Notes under the pieces: model-generated
Database searches by the model: none
Seen by the model: only the letters and a program-made list of their open reading frames with translations
Told to the model about the DNA's origin: nothing
Position numbers and translations under genes: made by a program
Shown: piece after piece, positions 1 to 5,940 of the stretch
Numbering within the stretch: the stretch's first letter is position 1
Layout of the letters: each line of letters starts with the position of its first letter
Assembly: GCA_964547525.1 (NCBI GenBank)
Contig: CAZJOD010000098.1
Coordinates: 1-15,076 of the forward strand
DNA from: CAZJOD01 sp964547525
GTDB lineage: Bacteria; Bacillota; Clostridia; JAAYHZ01
Direction: 5' to 3'
DNA: 15,076 nt

Positions 1-100
1 CATTTTTTATCATTTCCTCTGCGTTTCTAACATTTTCAATTTTATTATCCCCTACAGCCATCTGACATAATGAAATTGTCAATTTATTCGTAAATATCAC
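1..100 (-). CDS. Carbon-nitrogen hydrolase (nitrilase/omega-amidase type), N-terminal fragment
   Basis: This is the beginning of a minus-strand gene that runs off the left edge; only about 33 codons are visible. After the first few residues the translation reads KLTISLCQMAVGDNKIEN and then an AEEMI segment. This is the usual opening of the carbon-nitrogen hydrolase superfamily: a beta strand, then CQM, then a D-x-x-x-N segment and a helix with AEEMI. Members cleave non-peptide C-N bonds such as omega-amides through a Glu-Lys-Cys triad, which would lie outside the window. The start is unclear. A GTG at 98-100 lies inside the Shine-Dalgarno-like GAGGTGAT (96-103), an ACG stands at the ideal distance (89-91), and an in-frame TTG follows at 80-82. 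The coordinate given uses the GTG. The gene lies downstream of secF but is separated from it by a strong terminator, so it is probably transcribed separately. The family call is fairly safe; the substrate is unknown. Confidence 0.7.
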   Translation of the reverse strand, partial: MIFTNKLTISLCQMAVGDNKIENVRNAEEMIKN

Positions 101-126
101 CTCATTCAATGTTTAAAACAGTTTTT

Positions 127-132
127 ATTATA
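127..132 (-). promoter_or_regulatory. Possible -10 element for the carbon-nitrogen hydrolase gene
   Basis: A perfect TATAAT reads on the minus strand, about 27 bases before the Shine-Dalgarno sequence of the partial hydrolase gene and after the secF terminator. No convincing -35 hexamer lies 16-18 bases upstream, where an (AT)n tract (about 140-152) sits instead. Confidence 0.4.
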
Positions 133-163
133 GATTCCATATATATATATATTCGATTCACAT

Positions 164-191
164 AAAAAAACGCCCGGAAATTCCGGACGTT
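164..191 (-). terminator. Rho-independent terminator of secDF
   Basis: On the minus strand, eight bases after the secF stop, a 10-base-pair stem (AACGTCCGGA, loop ATT, TCCGGGCGTT, one G-U pair in RNA) is followed by a run of seven T. This is a strong intrinsic terminator. It isolates secF from the carbon-nitrogen hydrolase gene that follows. Confidence 0.9.
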
Positions 192-198
192 TATAAGT

Positions 199-1137
199 TT
201 ATCTTTTTGCAGCGGCCATAGTACTTTTTCTTTGCCACATCATCCATAACGGTGATGCAATAAAGAAGGATGAGTATGTGCCACTAATCAATCCCACCAT
301 TAACGGCAGTGTGAAATCTGTTAAAGCGGCTATATTGTGTATCGATGCAAATATATATACAGTTAACACGCAAATCAGAGTAGTTAATAGTGTGTTAATA
401 GATCTCGGCAGGGATTGTGTCAGGCTTCTGTTAACCAAACCTATCATGTCCCCTTGACGTTTCATACCGGAATTTTCTCTTATACGGTCGTAAATAATAA
501 TAGTATCGTTCATGGAATAACCTAAAATGGTTAATACTGCAGCTACAAACGATTCGTTAATAGGTATTCTCAATACTGTATATACAGAAACCATTATTAA
601 TACGTCATGAAGCAGTGCTACTATGGAAAATAAAGCTGCGGCTAATCCGTTTATTTTACTGAATCTTACCCATACATATAATACAATTAACACCATGGCT
701 ATCATAGCGGCTCTTAATGCTCTTGCTCTCATTTCACGCCCGATAAAAGGCTCTATGCTTTGAACTTGAGATTCGGCATTTTCATCGACATTAAATTCCG
801 CTCTTAATATTTCATACGTCGTGTTAAGCTCTTCATCGGTTAAAGTTTCGTTTTTAGTTACTTTCAATGTTAACATGGCGATAGAATCGTTTTCACTACC
901 CGGGTCATAAGTGGTAACTTTTTGAGTAGTTATATTTTTATTAAACTCTTGTCTCAATCTTGTTTCAATCACATCACTGTCAAAAGTTTCGTCCGGCATC
1001 TCTATCCTTAAAATAGTACCGCCCTCAAATTGTATATCCCATTGAAAACCGTTGATAATAGCGGCTGCGATTCCTATAACAATTAGAATAAGGGATATTA
1101 TAAAAAATAATCGCCTTTTGCTCATGAAATCTATCAT
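199..1137 (-). CDS. secF: Protein translocase subunit SecF
   Basis: SecF forms with SecD the membrane complex that uses the proton motive force to help SecYEG-SecA export proteins. The 312-residue protein has TM1 at about 8-30, the conserved FEGGT segment (about 38-42), an external domain to about 140, and five further membrane spans. The family signature GYSMNDTIIIYDRIREN lies at about 206-222, with the transmembrane Asp at 211. The length is normal for a separate (unfused) SecF. The ATG overlaps the secD stop by four bases (ATGA), and an AAGGAGG lies seven bases upstream inside the secD end, which supports this start and translational coupling. It is the last gene of its transcription unit and is followed by a strong terminator. 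Confidence 0.96.
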   Translation of the reverse strand: MIDFMSKRRLFFIISLILIVIGIAAAIINGFQWDIQFEGGTILRIEMPDETFDSDVIETRLRQEFNKNITTQKVTTYDPGSENDSIAMLTLKVTKNETLTDEELNTTYEILRAEFNVDENAESQVQSIEPFIGREMRARALRAAMIAMVLIVLYVWVRFSKINGLAAALFSIVALLHDVLIMVSVYTVLRIPINESFVAAVLTILGYSMNDTIIIYDRIRENSGMKRQGDMIGLVNRSLTQSLPRSINTLLTTLICVLTVYIFASIHNIAALTDFTLPLMVGLISGTYSSFFIASPLWMMWQRKSTMAAAKR

Positions 1138-2447
1138 TCCCGCACCTCCTTAACGCCGTACATACTCTTTTTCTTTGCAAAACCCGCCTCACTAATATTA
1201 CGTATCAAAATTCTAGTTGATAAAATAGCGGTAAGGAAACTTATAATAACACCCCATGCCAATGTAGTTGCAAAACCTTTTATTACTCCTGTACCTAAAG
1301 CATATAAAACAGCTGCCGTAATAAGTGTGGTTACATTGGAGTCTACAATGGATGTAAACGCTCTTTTAAAACCCGAGCTGATCGACGCTTTCAAAGATTT
1401 ACCGCTTCGAAGCTCCTCTTTAATTCTTTCATTAATTATAACATTCGCATCTACACCCATGCCTATGGTCAATATAATACCCGCTATACCGGGAAGAGTT
1501 AAAGTTATGCCTGATGTTGCAATTAAAGTTAACATTACGGATACCAATCCGATTAGAGATATACCACCCATAAGACCGGGTAATCTGTAATAGATTACCA
1601 TGAACAAAAAGACTATTATAAAAGCAATAGTTCCGGCTCTAACAGTTACTTTCAAAGCACTTTCTCCCAATGTAGGAGTTATCGAATTTATTTCTTTAGG
1701 GACCAATTTAAAAGGTAATGCACCGGATCTAATAGTAGCAGCCAAACCGGCAGCTTCCGTTCCTGACATATTACCTTCGATATATGCTTTACCATCTGTA
1801 ATGGTGGTGTTTACCTGAGGTGCTGTTATTAAAATATCATCTAAAAATATAGCAATTTTTTGCTTATTCAGTCTTGCCGTAGCTTCTGCAAATTTTACGG
1901 CACCTTCAGGGGTCATTTCCAACGTGACGACTGCTCTACCTTCAACCGATCCAACTTGAGCGGTTTTAATTTCGGTTCCTTGAACAACAATTCTACCGGT
2001 CGGTAAATACTTTTTCAAGGTGTTCATAGGGTCTCTGTATCCGTCAAATAAGTTTTCATCTACCTCTTGAAATGTTAAGTATGCGGTTTTTCCTAATTCG
2101 TCAATTACTTTCTGCGGGTTGGTTTCTTGTCCCGGAGCATACGGAATTTCAACAACGATACGTTTGTTTTCATTATCAGGAGCAATATTCATATCGTAAA
2201 TTCCCTTGCCGTTCAAACGTTTTTCTATAATTTCAACCGCAGCTTCAAGCTGCTCGGAATCAACTTCTCCAAGGTCTTGAACATCCGGATATAGTGTGGT
2301 GGAAATTCCACCTCTAATATCAATACCGGTCCTTATTTCGTTCACGCTTTTTATATCTAAAGCAGGCAGACCTGCTATTGCAAAAAAACAGAACATCCCG
2401 ATTATAAGGAGTACAGCGCAGAATCTCATAATATTGTTTCTGCTCAT
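1134..2447 (-). CDS. secD: Protein translocase subunit SecD
   Basis: SecD is the larger partner of SecF in the secretion motor. With the start used here the protein has 437 residues: TM1 at about 8-26, the GIDIRGG motif at about 41-47 (family form G-x-D-x-R-G-G), the periplasmic-type P1 region to about 255, and a C-terminal five-span membrane half. That half carries GMGVDANVIINERIKEE, with the key transmembrane Asp at about 333. The ORF extends 14 codons upstream to a TTG at 2489, but that codon has no ribosome binding site. The ATG at 2445-2447 has GGGGGA ten bases upstream and begins a typical M-S-R-N-N amino terminus, so I chose it. It overlaps secF by four bases. A consensus promoter (2545-2573) and a leader hairpin lie in the 173-base gap to the HD-domain gene. 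Confidence 0.96.
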   Translation of the reverse strand: MSRNNIMRFCAVLLIIGMFCFFAIAGLPALDIKSVNEIRTGIDIRGGISTTLYPDVQDLGEVDSEQLEAAVEIIEKRLNGKGIYDMNIAPDNENKRIVVEIPYAPGQETNPQKVIDELGKTAYLTFQEVDENLFDGYRDPMNTLKKYLPTGRIVVQGTEIKTAQVGSVEGRAVVTLEMTPEGAVKFAEATARLNKQKIAIFLDDILITAPQVNTTITDGKAYIEGNMSGTEAAGLAATIRSGALPFKLVPKEINSITPTLGESALKVTVRAGTIAFIIVFLFMVIYYRLPGLMGGISLIGLVSVMLTLIATSGITLTLPGIAGIILTIGMGVDANVIINERIKEELRSGKSLKASISSGFKRAFTSIVDSNVTTLITAAVLYALGTGVIKGFATTLAWGVIISFLTAILSTRILIRNISEAGFAKKKSMYGVKEVRE

Positions 2448-2508
2448 TTTAAGGTATTCCCCCTGTCTTTTTTTAATTTTAATTAACAACTAATATATAT
2501 ATACATAT

Positions 2509-2537
2509 GTATGTTTTTAGTTCACATAAAAACATAC
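2509..2537 (-). promoter_or_regulatory. Leader hairpin of secDF mRNA
   Basis: A perfect 11-base inverted repeat (GTATGTTTTTA and TAAAAACATAC) with a seven-base loop lies directly downstream of the predicted secDF transcription start. The hairpin would therefore form the extreme 5' end of a leader of roughly 90 bases. It has no following T run, so it does not look like a terminator. A 5' stabilising stem or a protein-binding site are the likely roles, by inference. Confidence 0.6.
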
Positions 2538-2544
2538 AAAGTAA

Positions 2545-2573
2545 ATTATATAGTGAATTTTGTGTACCGTCAA
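2545..2573 (-). promoter_or_regulatory. Sigma-A promoter of secDF
   Basis: On the minus strand TTGACG (2568-2573), 17 bases, then TATAAT (2545-2550): five of six and six of six matches to the consensus with ideal spacing. Transcription would start near 2538. It gives secDF expression independent of the HD-domain gene. Confidence 0.85.
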
Positions 2574-2620
2574 TAATTATCCGTGAATAAAATAATAGTA
2601 AATAAAAGCAAATTGAATTT

Positions 2621-3274
2621 TTAAAGCAAGCGGGTATCATTCATAATTAAATGAAAATCAAGTCCTAAAAATTCAGCAGCTCTCCTACATAACGACATTC
2701 TACCCAGAAATATTTCAAAATAATCCATAACAGGACTAATTGAAGTATCAATATGGAGTTTTAATATTGCTTTTTTATCTTCAACACGAATTGAAGAACT
2801 ATAGACCGCATAATTTACTCTGTCGTGAATATCAAAAGATACAGGTTCGGAATTTCGAACTCTGCTTCTATGAACATCGGACTTATCCGCTAAAATCAAT
2901 GCGGCTGATATATTACTGACCGGAGCACCGGAACCCTCGTCATGATTACCTATAGCCGACATTATTTGTGCAGCTTCTCGTATATCCATACCCATTTTTG
3001 TCAATATAAAGTATGACAAAAGGGCTCCGGAATTCTCATGATGCTCTCTATTAACAGCATTTCCTATGTCGTGCATAAAACCTGCTATTCGAGCCAATTC
3101 AGCTTCTCTTTCGTCATGGCCTAAATACTTTAATATATTACCGGCATTTTTTGAAACCAGAGCGACATGCCTTAAATTATGTTCGGTATACCCTCTTAGC
3201 TCCAACTGCTTGTCCCCTTGTTCTATTAAAGCTTTTATTTCATCATTTTGCTTAATATCTTGTATGGTTATCAT
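2621..3274 (-). CDS. HD-domain phosphohydrolase
   Basis: This 217-residue cytoplasmic protein belongs to the HD superfamily of metal-dependent phosphohydrolases; its substrate is not known. Metal ligands can be followed in order: H36 (EHNLRHV), H68-D69 (FMHDIGN), H78/H79, H111-D112 (GNHDE) and D130 in LADKSD. The HD pair, the extra His residues and the final Asp together suggest an intact five- or six-ligand site. The second half (about 140-217) is less conserved and has no recognisable domain. The ATG has AGGA eight bases upstream. No convincing promoter lies in the 100 bases before it, only the scfA terminator, so it may be expressed by read-through from scfA. An HD protein between the SCIFF locus and secDF is a recurrent clostridial arrangement, as I recall it. 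Confidence 0.88.
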   Translation of the reverse strand: MITIQDIKQNDEIKALIEQGDKQLELRGYTEHNLRHVALVSKNAGNILKYLGHDEREAELARIAGFMHDIGNAVNREHHENSGALLSYFILTKMGMDIREAAQIMSAIGNHDEGSGAPVSNISAALILADKSDVHRSRVRNSEPVSFDIHDRVNYAVYSSSIRVEDKKAILKLHIDTSISPVMDYFEIFLGRMSLCRRAAEFLGLDFHLIMNDTRLL

Positions 3275-3314
3275 TTAATCAATCCTTTTATATACTTTAT
3301 TTCACCATAGAAAG

Positions 3315-3341
3315 CAAAAAGTGAAAGATTGCTCTTTCACT
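3315..3341 (-). terminator. Terminator after scfA
   Basis: On the minus strand a perfect nine-base-pair stem (AGTGAAAGA, loop GCAA, TCTTTCACT) is followed by TTTTTG. It lies 34 bases after the scfA stop. The T run is short and the stem AU-rich, so termination may be partial and allow some read-through into the HD-domain gene. Confidence 0.75.
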
Positions 3342-3375
3342 GTCAGCCAACCACAATTAAACAATCTATGTATAT

Positions 3376-3510
3376 CTACTTCTCACACTTTTGATTTGCA
3401 ACGGTACATGAAGTTTTACAAGCGGATTGACAAGATGCTTGGCATTCTCCACAACCGGTATTTTTGCCACTTTTTATAGTTGAACTTGCAATTGTTTTTA
3501 TATGTTTCAT
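3376..3510 (-). CDS. scfA: SCIFF ranthipeptide precursor (six Cys in forty-five)
   Basis: SCIFF peptides are near-universal in Clostridia. They are ribosomally made and modified by a radical SAM/SPASM enzyme that installs a Cys-to-Thr sulfur-to-carbon cross-link. This gene encodes 44 residues starting MKHIKTIASS, with six cysteines at 20, 23, 27, 31, 35 and 42 in the family pattern GCGECQASCQSACKTSC, followed by the usual V-x-N-Q region. The Thr at 33, within CKTSC, is the kind of residue used as the cross-link acceptor. The reading frame is open for 20 more codons upstream, but the ATG at 3508-3510 has GGAGG five bases upstream and gives the canonical MKHIKT start. It has a near-consensus promoter and its own terminator. 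The maturase gene (scfB) that normally follows is absent here. The next gene downstream is the HD-domain hydrolase. Confidence 0.96.
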   Translation of the reverse strand: MKHIKTIASSTIKSGKNTGCGECQASCQSACKTSCTVANQKCEK

Positions 3511-3550
3511 AATAACCTCCATTTGTTTTTTAATCCGAATCTTCCAAAAT

Positions 3551-3579
3551 ATTATAACATACCCGCACAATGGTGTAAA
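3551..3579 (-). promoter_or_regulatory. Sigma-A promoter of scfA
   Basis: On the minus strand TTTACA (3574-3579), 17 bases, then TATAAT (3551-3556), with a TG one base before the -10 (extended -10). Predicted transcription start near 3544 gives a leader of about 35 bases. The architecture is nearly identical to the tRNA-Pro promoter, indicating a strong constitutive promoter. Confidence 0.87.
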
Positions 3580-3621
3580 TAACTGATATATTATTTATTT
3601 TCGGTGCATATTATCACAGTA

Positions 3622-3650
3622 TAAAAAAAGAAGGTTATATTAACCTTCTT
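3622..3650 (-). terminator. Terminator of tRNA-Pro
   Basis: Directly after the CCA end of the tRNA on the minus strand, a perfect ten-base-pair stem (AAGAAGGTTA, loop ATA, TAACCTTCTT) runs into a stretch of T. Transcription of the tRNA should stop here, before the scfA promoter. Confidence 0.87.
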
Positions 3651-3727
3651 TGGTCGGAGTGACTGGATTTGAACCAGCGGCCCCTTGACCCCCAGTCAAG
3701 TGCTCTACCAAGCTGAGCCACACCCCG
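3651..3727 (-). tRNA. tRNA-Pro (anticodon GGG)
   Basis: A 77-base cloverleaf folds on the minus strand. The acceptor stem is CGGGGTG/CACTCCG with one G-T pair, followed by discriminator A and an encoded CCA. The D stem is GCTC/GAGC with an AGCTTGGTA loop. The anticodon stem is CTTGA/TCAAG with loop CTGGGGG. The variable region is GGGCC, and the T stem GCTGG/CCAGT has loop TTCAAAT. Position 34-36 reads GGG with G at 37, as expected for tRNA-Pro. It has its own promoter and terminator and stands alone. Confidence 0.97.
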
Positions 3728-3739
3728 TCAGCGTTTTAA

Positions 3740-3768
3740 ATTATAGCATATAAAAAACTCGTTGTAAA
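3740..3768 (-). promoter_or_regulatory. Sigma-A promoter of tRNA-Pro
   Basis: On the minus strand TTTACA (3763-3768), 17 bases, then TATAAT (3740-3745) preceded by TGC (extended -10). Transcription would begin a few bases before the mature 5' end at 3727. Confidence 0.87.
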
Positions 3769-3796
3769 CAACAAATTTAATAAAAATAAAAAATTC

Positions 3797-3860
3797 TACC
3801 AAAGGGTACCAAAGCCTTACCAAAGCGGTACCAAAGCTTTATCAAAACAATTCTACCAAA
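3797..3860. repeat. Array of six TACCAAAG-type octamers
   Basis: Four exact copies of TACCAAAG start at 3797, 3807, 3818 and 3829. Variants TATCAAAA at 3840 and TACCAAAA at 3853 follow. The spacing is 10, 11, 11, 11 and 13 bases, close to one DNA helical turn, so the copies face one side of the helix. The array lies in a gene-free region upstream of both the tRNA-Pro promoter (minus) and the membrane-anchored repeat protein (plus). It could be an array of protein-binding sites or a slipped-strand expansion; nothing in it looks coding. Confidence 0.75.
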
Positions 3861-4072
3861 ATCCTGATCATCCGTATTGATTTCAACGCCGGTTCACAAG
3901 TAAGTGAGTTATTGCAGTGAAATATTAAGTATATTTTACTATTTATATAAAATAATAATAATGCTTTTACTGCAATTTGATAAAGTTTTGCAATAAAATC
4001 AATGATGCATTAAAACATAGACGGTGTACATGAAAAAACCGTCATACGACTATATTTTATATGAGGTATACC
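3861..4072. other. Intergenic region upstream of the two-module membrane protein
   Basis: With the TACCAAAG array and the tRNA promoter this completes a gene-free stretch of about 345 bases (3728-4072). It contains an eight-base inverted repeat, ATTGCAGT at 3911-3918 and ACTGCAAT at 3969-3976, 50 bases apart. A small hairpin GACGGT/ACCGTC (4020-4025 and 4038-4043) lies just before the gene start. I found no convincing sigma-A promoter and no small ORF with a ribosome binding site. Confidence 0.5.
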
Positions 4073-4807
4073 ATGAAAATATTGAAAAAATGGTGGTTTT
4101 GGGTTATTGTAATATTTATTATAATATTAATTATAGCTCTTGGTGAAGAAAATGAAAACATCGACAATGACATCCAACCCGATGTTACTACAACTTTGCC
4201 GTCACAGACACAACCGGAGACAACAATTCCTGCAACTACCGGTATTGAGACAACTCAAGAACAGATACCGGTTGTCACTACAACAAAAATCGAAGTTACG
4301 GATAATCAGGAGATACGTTTTGATGTCGGGACATATAAGGTCGGTACTGACATGCCGGCCGGCGAATATAAACTGTATTCAACCAATACACTTACAGGCT
4401 CATATATAGAAGTGGCAAAAGATAGCAAAGGTACATTAGATAGTATAATTGCCAACGCTTTATTTAACACATTTATATATGTTACAGTTGATGAAGGACA
4501 ATACTTTAAAATGAGAGATTGTTACGCCGTTCCTGCAGAACAAGCGGAAAAATATGAACCTGAAGATGAAACCTACATCGAAGGCATGTATAAGGTTGGA
4601 TTTGACATCCCCGCAGGAGAATATAGAGCTTTTGTTGACAAAGGCGCCATATTAGGAATGGGATATATTGAAGTCGCTCACGACAGCTCCCATAGATTAG
4701 ATAGTATAATATCAAATGAAAATATTCAAGAAAACACCTATATAACAGTTGAAGACGGCCAGTATCTGTCGATCCGTAGTGTCTACCTGCGTAGTGCGGA
4801 TAATTGA
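4073..4807 (+). CDS. Membrane-anchored protein with two YKVGxDxPAGEY modules
   Basis: The 244-residue protein has an uncleaved-looking N-terminal anchor (KK then hydrophobic residues about 7-23), then an acidic stretch and a Thr/Pro/Gln-rich linker (about 38-73). Two copies of a beta-rich module of about 70 residues follow (84-152 and 169-238). Each copy has YKVGxDxPAGEY, then YIEVA, a LDSII segment, a Y-(V/I)-TV-(D/E)-(E/D)-GQY strand and a closing strand. The topology suggests the modules lie outside the cell. Comparable modules are common in Firmicute surface proteins of unknown function; I assign none. The ORF opens at 4061, but the ATG at 4073-4075 has GAGGT five bases upstream and starts MKILKKWW, so I chose it. 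It stands alone and is convergent with the short ORF that follows. Confidence 0.85.
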   Translation: MKILKKWWFWVIVIFIIILIIALGEENENIDNDIQPDVTTTLPSQTQPETTIPATTGIETTQEQIPVVTTTKIEVTDNQEIRFDVGTYKVGTDMPAGEYKLYSTNTLTGSYIEVAKDSKGTLDSIIANALFNTFIYVTVDEGQYFKMRDCYAVPAEQAEKYEPEDETYIEGMYKVGFDIPAGEYRAFVDKGAILGMGYIEVAHDSSHRLDSIISNENIQENTYITVEDGQYLSIRSVYLRSADN

Positions 4808-4812
4808 ATCAT

Positions 4813-4944
4813 TCAGGCCATCCTTTCCAATCCGTCTAAATCTATAGTATATATAGGTTTTTCTCCTCTTGCGTATGATTTGAACTGTTCAATACAATAA
4901 TCAGCCATGCGTAAATTCTCATCACGTATGGCTGCCTTTATCAT
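4813..4944 (-). CDS. Short ORF of 43 residues resembling a 2-hydroxyacid dehydrogenase tail
   Basis: A minus-strand ORF begins MIKAAIRDENLRMADYC and ends with a TIDLDGLERMA segment. GGAGG lies six bases before its ATG, so it could be translated. An in-frame ATG eight codons further upstream lies before that Shine-Dalgarno and a TAG closes the frame above it. The pattern ENLRMADxxIEQFKxYxxGEKPxYxID resembles, to my eye, the extreme C-terminus of D-2-hydroxyacid dehydrogenases. The catalytic and NAD-binding parts are absent. It is therefore either a decayed remnant with a fortuitous ribosome binding site or a genuine short protein. It lies 49 bases after the NYN-LOTUS gene and could be co-transcribed. 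It ends five bases from the convergent membrane-protein gene. Confidence 0.45.
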   Translation of the reverse strand: MIKAAIRDENLRMADYCIEQFKSYARGEKPIYTIDLDGLERMA

Positions 4945-4993
4945 GTATTTCCTCCGTATGTAGCTCATATTATTAAACTAATATAAATTGAAA

Positions 4994-5764
4994 TCATTCT
5001 TTAATTCTGATGTACTTATGTGAAATATTCGGATTACTCGTTTTTCTCGAACTTATTTCAAAGACTTTTAAAGAAGACACAAAAGGTGTAAGTTTTGTAT
5101 GTCCGTAATTTCTAGTGTCGAAGTCCGGAAATCTTTTATTTAGAATATTTCCAACATCAGCTAAAGATGCCCATCCGTCCTCGTCCGATATATCGGTAAT
5201 TATATTCTTAATAACTTTTATCAACTTTCTCTTTACTACAATACCGTTATCATTTTTTACCTCGTCGACTTTTTTAACTTCCTTGCTATTAACCTCATTA
5301 TTTTCATTGCTTTCTTTATTTACAGCCGCAGCAGCGAGTACTTCCAGGTACTTAAACTTTTCGCATGCGGCAATAAAAGGCTTGGGTGTCTTTTGTTCCC
5401 CCATACCCAACACATACATACCGGCCTCTCTTAATCTAGTGGCAAGTTTAGTAAAATCACTATCACTTGAAACAATACAAAAACCGTCAACGTTGCCGGA
5501 ATATAAAATGTCCATCGCATCTATTATTAATGCGGAATCTGTAGAATTTTTTCCTGTGGTATATTCATATTGCTGGATAGGGTTGATTGAATGATTTAAT
5601 AAAATGCTCTTCCAGCCCGATAAATGTGGTTTGGTCCAGTCTCCATAAATTCTTCTGTATGTTGGTGTTCCATGGTTTGAAACCTCGTCGAATATATATT
5701 TAATATACTTGTCGGATACATTATCCGCGTCTATCAATACGGCAAATCTTTTTTCTTTTTCCAT
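4994..5764 (-). CDS. NYN-domain putative RNase with C-terminal LOTUS (OST-HTH) domain
   Basis: The 256-residue protein begins with a PIN-like NYN domain (about 6-145). Acidic metal-site candidates are D12 and D14 in LIDADN, D76 in STDSALIIDAMD, and D101/D103 in VSSDSDF. A charged linker (about 148-178) leads to a LOTUS/OST-HTH domain (about 180-256, with GWASLADVGNILNKRFPDF). NYN-LOTUS fusions (LabA/DUF88-like) are predicted RNA-binding ribonucleases in bacteria; a cytoplasmic RNA target is inferred, not shown. The ATG has AGGAG five bases upstream. A TACAAT with an extended -10 TG lies 31 bases before the start. All catalytic acids appear present, so it is probably active. The neighbouring genes give no clue to the substrate. 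Confidence 0.88.
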   Translation of the reverse strand: MEKEKRFAVLIDADNVSDKYIKYIFDEVSNHGTPTYRRIYGDWTKPHLSGWKSILLNHSINPIQQYEYTTGKNSTDSALIIDAMDILYSGNVDGFCIVSSDSDFTKLATRLREAGMYVLGMGEQKTPKPFIAACEKFKYLEVLAAAAVNKESNENNEVNSKEVKKVDEVKNDNGIVVKRKLIKVIKNIITDISDEDGWASLADVGNILNKRFPDFDTRNYGHTKLTPFVSSLKVFEISSRKTSNPNISHKYIRIKE

Positions 5765-5794
5765 TCCGTCTCCTATAATAATTTCTTTATTTAA

Positions 5795-5803
5795 ATTGTA
5801 TCA
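5795..5803 (-). promoter_or_regulatory. Possible extended -10 promoter of the NYN-LOTUS gene
   Basis: TGATACAAT reads on the minus strand about 31 bases before the ATG, giving a short leader that contains the Shine-Dalgarno sequence. The expected -35 position holds only a T-rich stretch, consistent with an extended -10 promoter that does not need a good -35. Confidence 0.4.
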
Positions 5804-5940
5804 TTTATTTTATTTTTAAAAACAGTTAATACATTTGTCCCTTATGTATTATATAAAAAATTCAGACAACTTTCCATATAATAAAATGAAATAAAATTAC
5901 TGATTTCACTGTAAAAAGAGTTATTTCAGTAAAATCAATC

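Noticed and set aside
140..152. (AT)n tract as an origin or regulatory element
   Set aside because: It is a short simple repeat in AT-rich intergenic DNA with no DnaA-box cluster or other supporting signal.
3281..3315. Promoter for the HD-domain gene (TTGCTT, 17 bases, TATATA)
   Set aside because: The predicted transcript would begin at or inside the Shine-Dalgarno sequence of the gene, and the hexamers are weak.
3797..3860. TACCAAAG copies as a CRISPR array
   Set aside because: The repeats are only eight bases with two- to five-base intervals; there are no spacers of CRISPR length and no cas genes.
5115..5594. A 159-codon plus-strand ORF
   Set aside because: It is entirely antisense to the NYN-LOTUS gene, lacks a ribosome binding site, and reads as low-complexity Ser/Leu-rich sequence typical of a shadow frame.
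5895..5935. Terminator after the MocR gene
   Set aside because: An inverted repeat (TTACTGA/TCAGTAA) exists, but the stem is interrupted by a four-base internal loop and the following tract is only loosely T-rich, so I do not call it.
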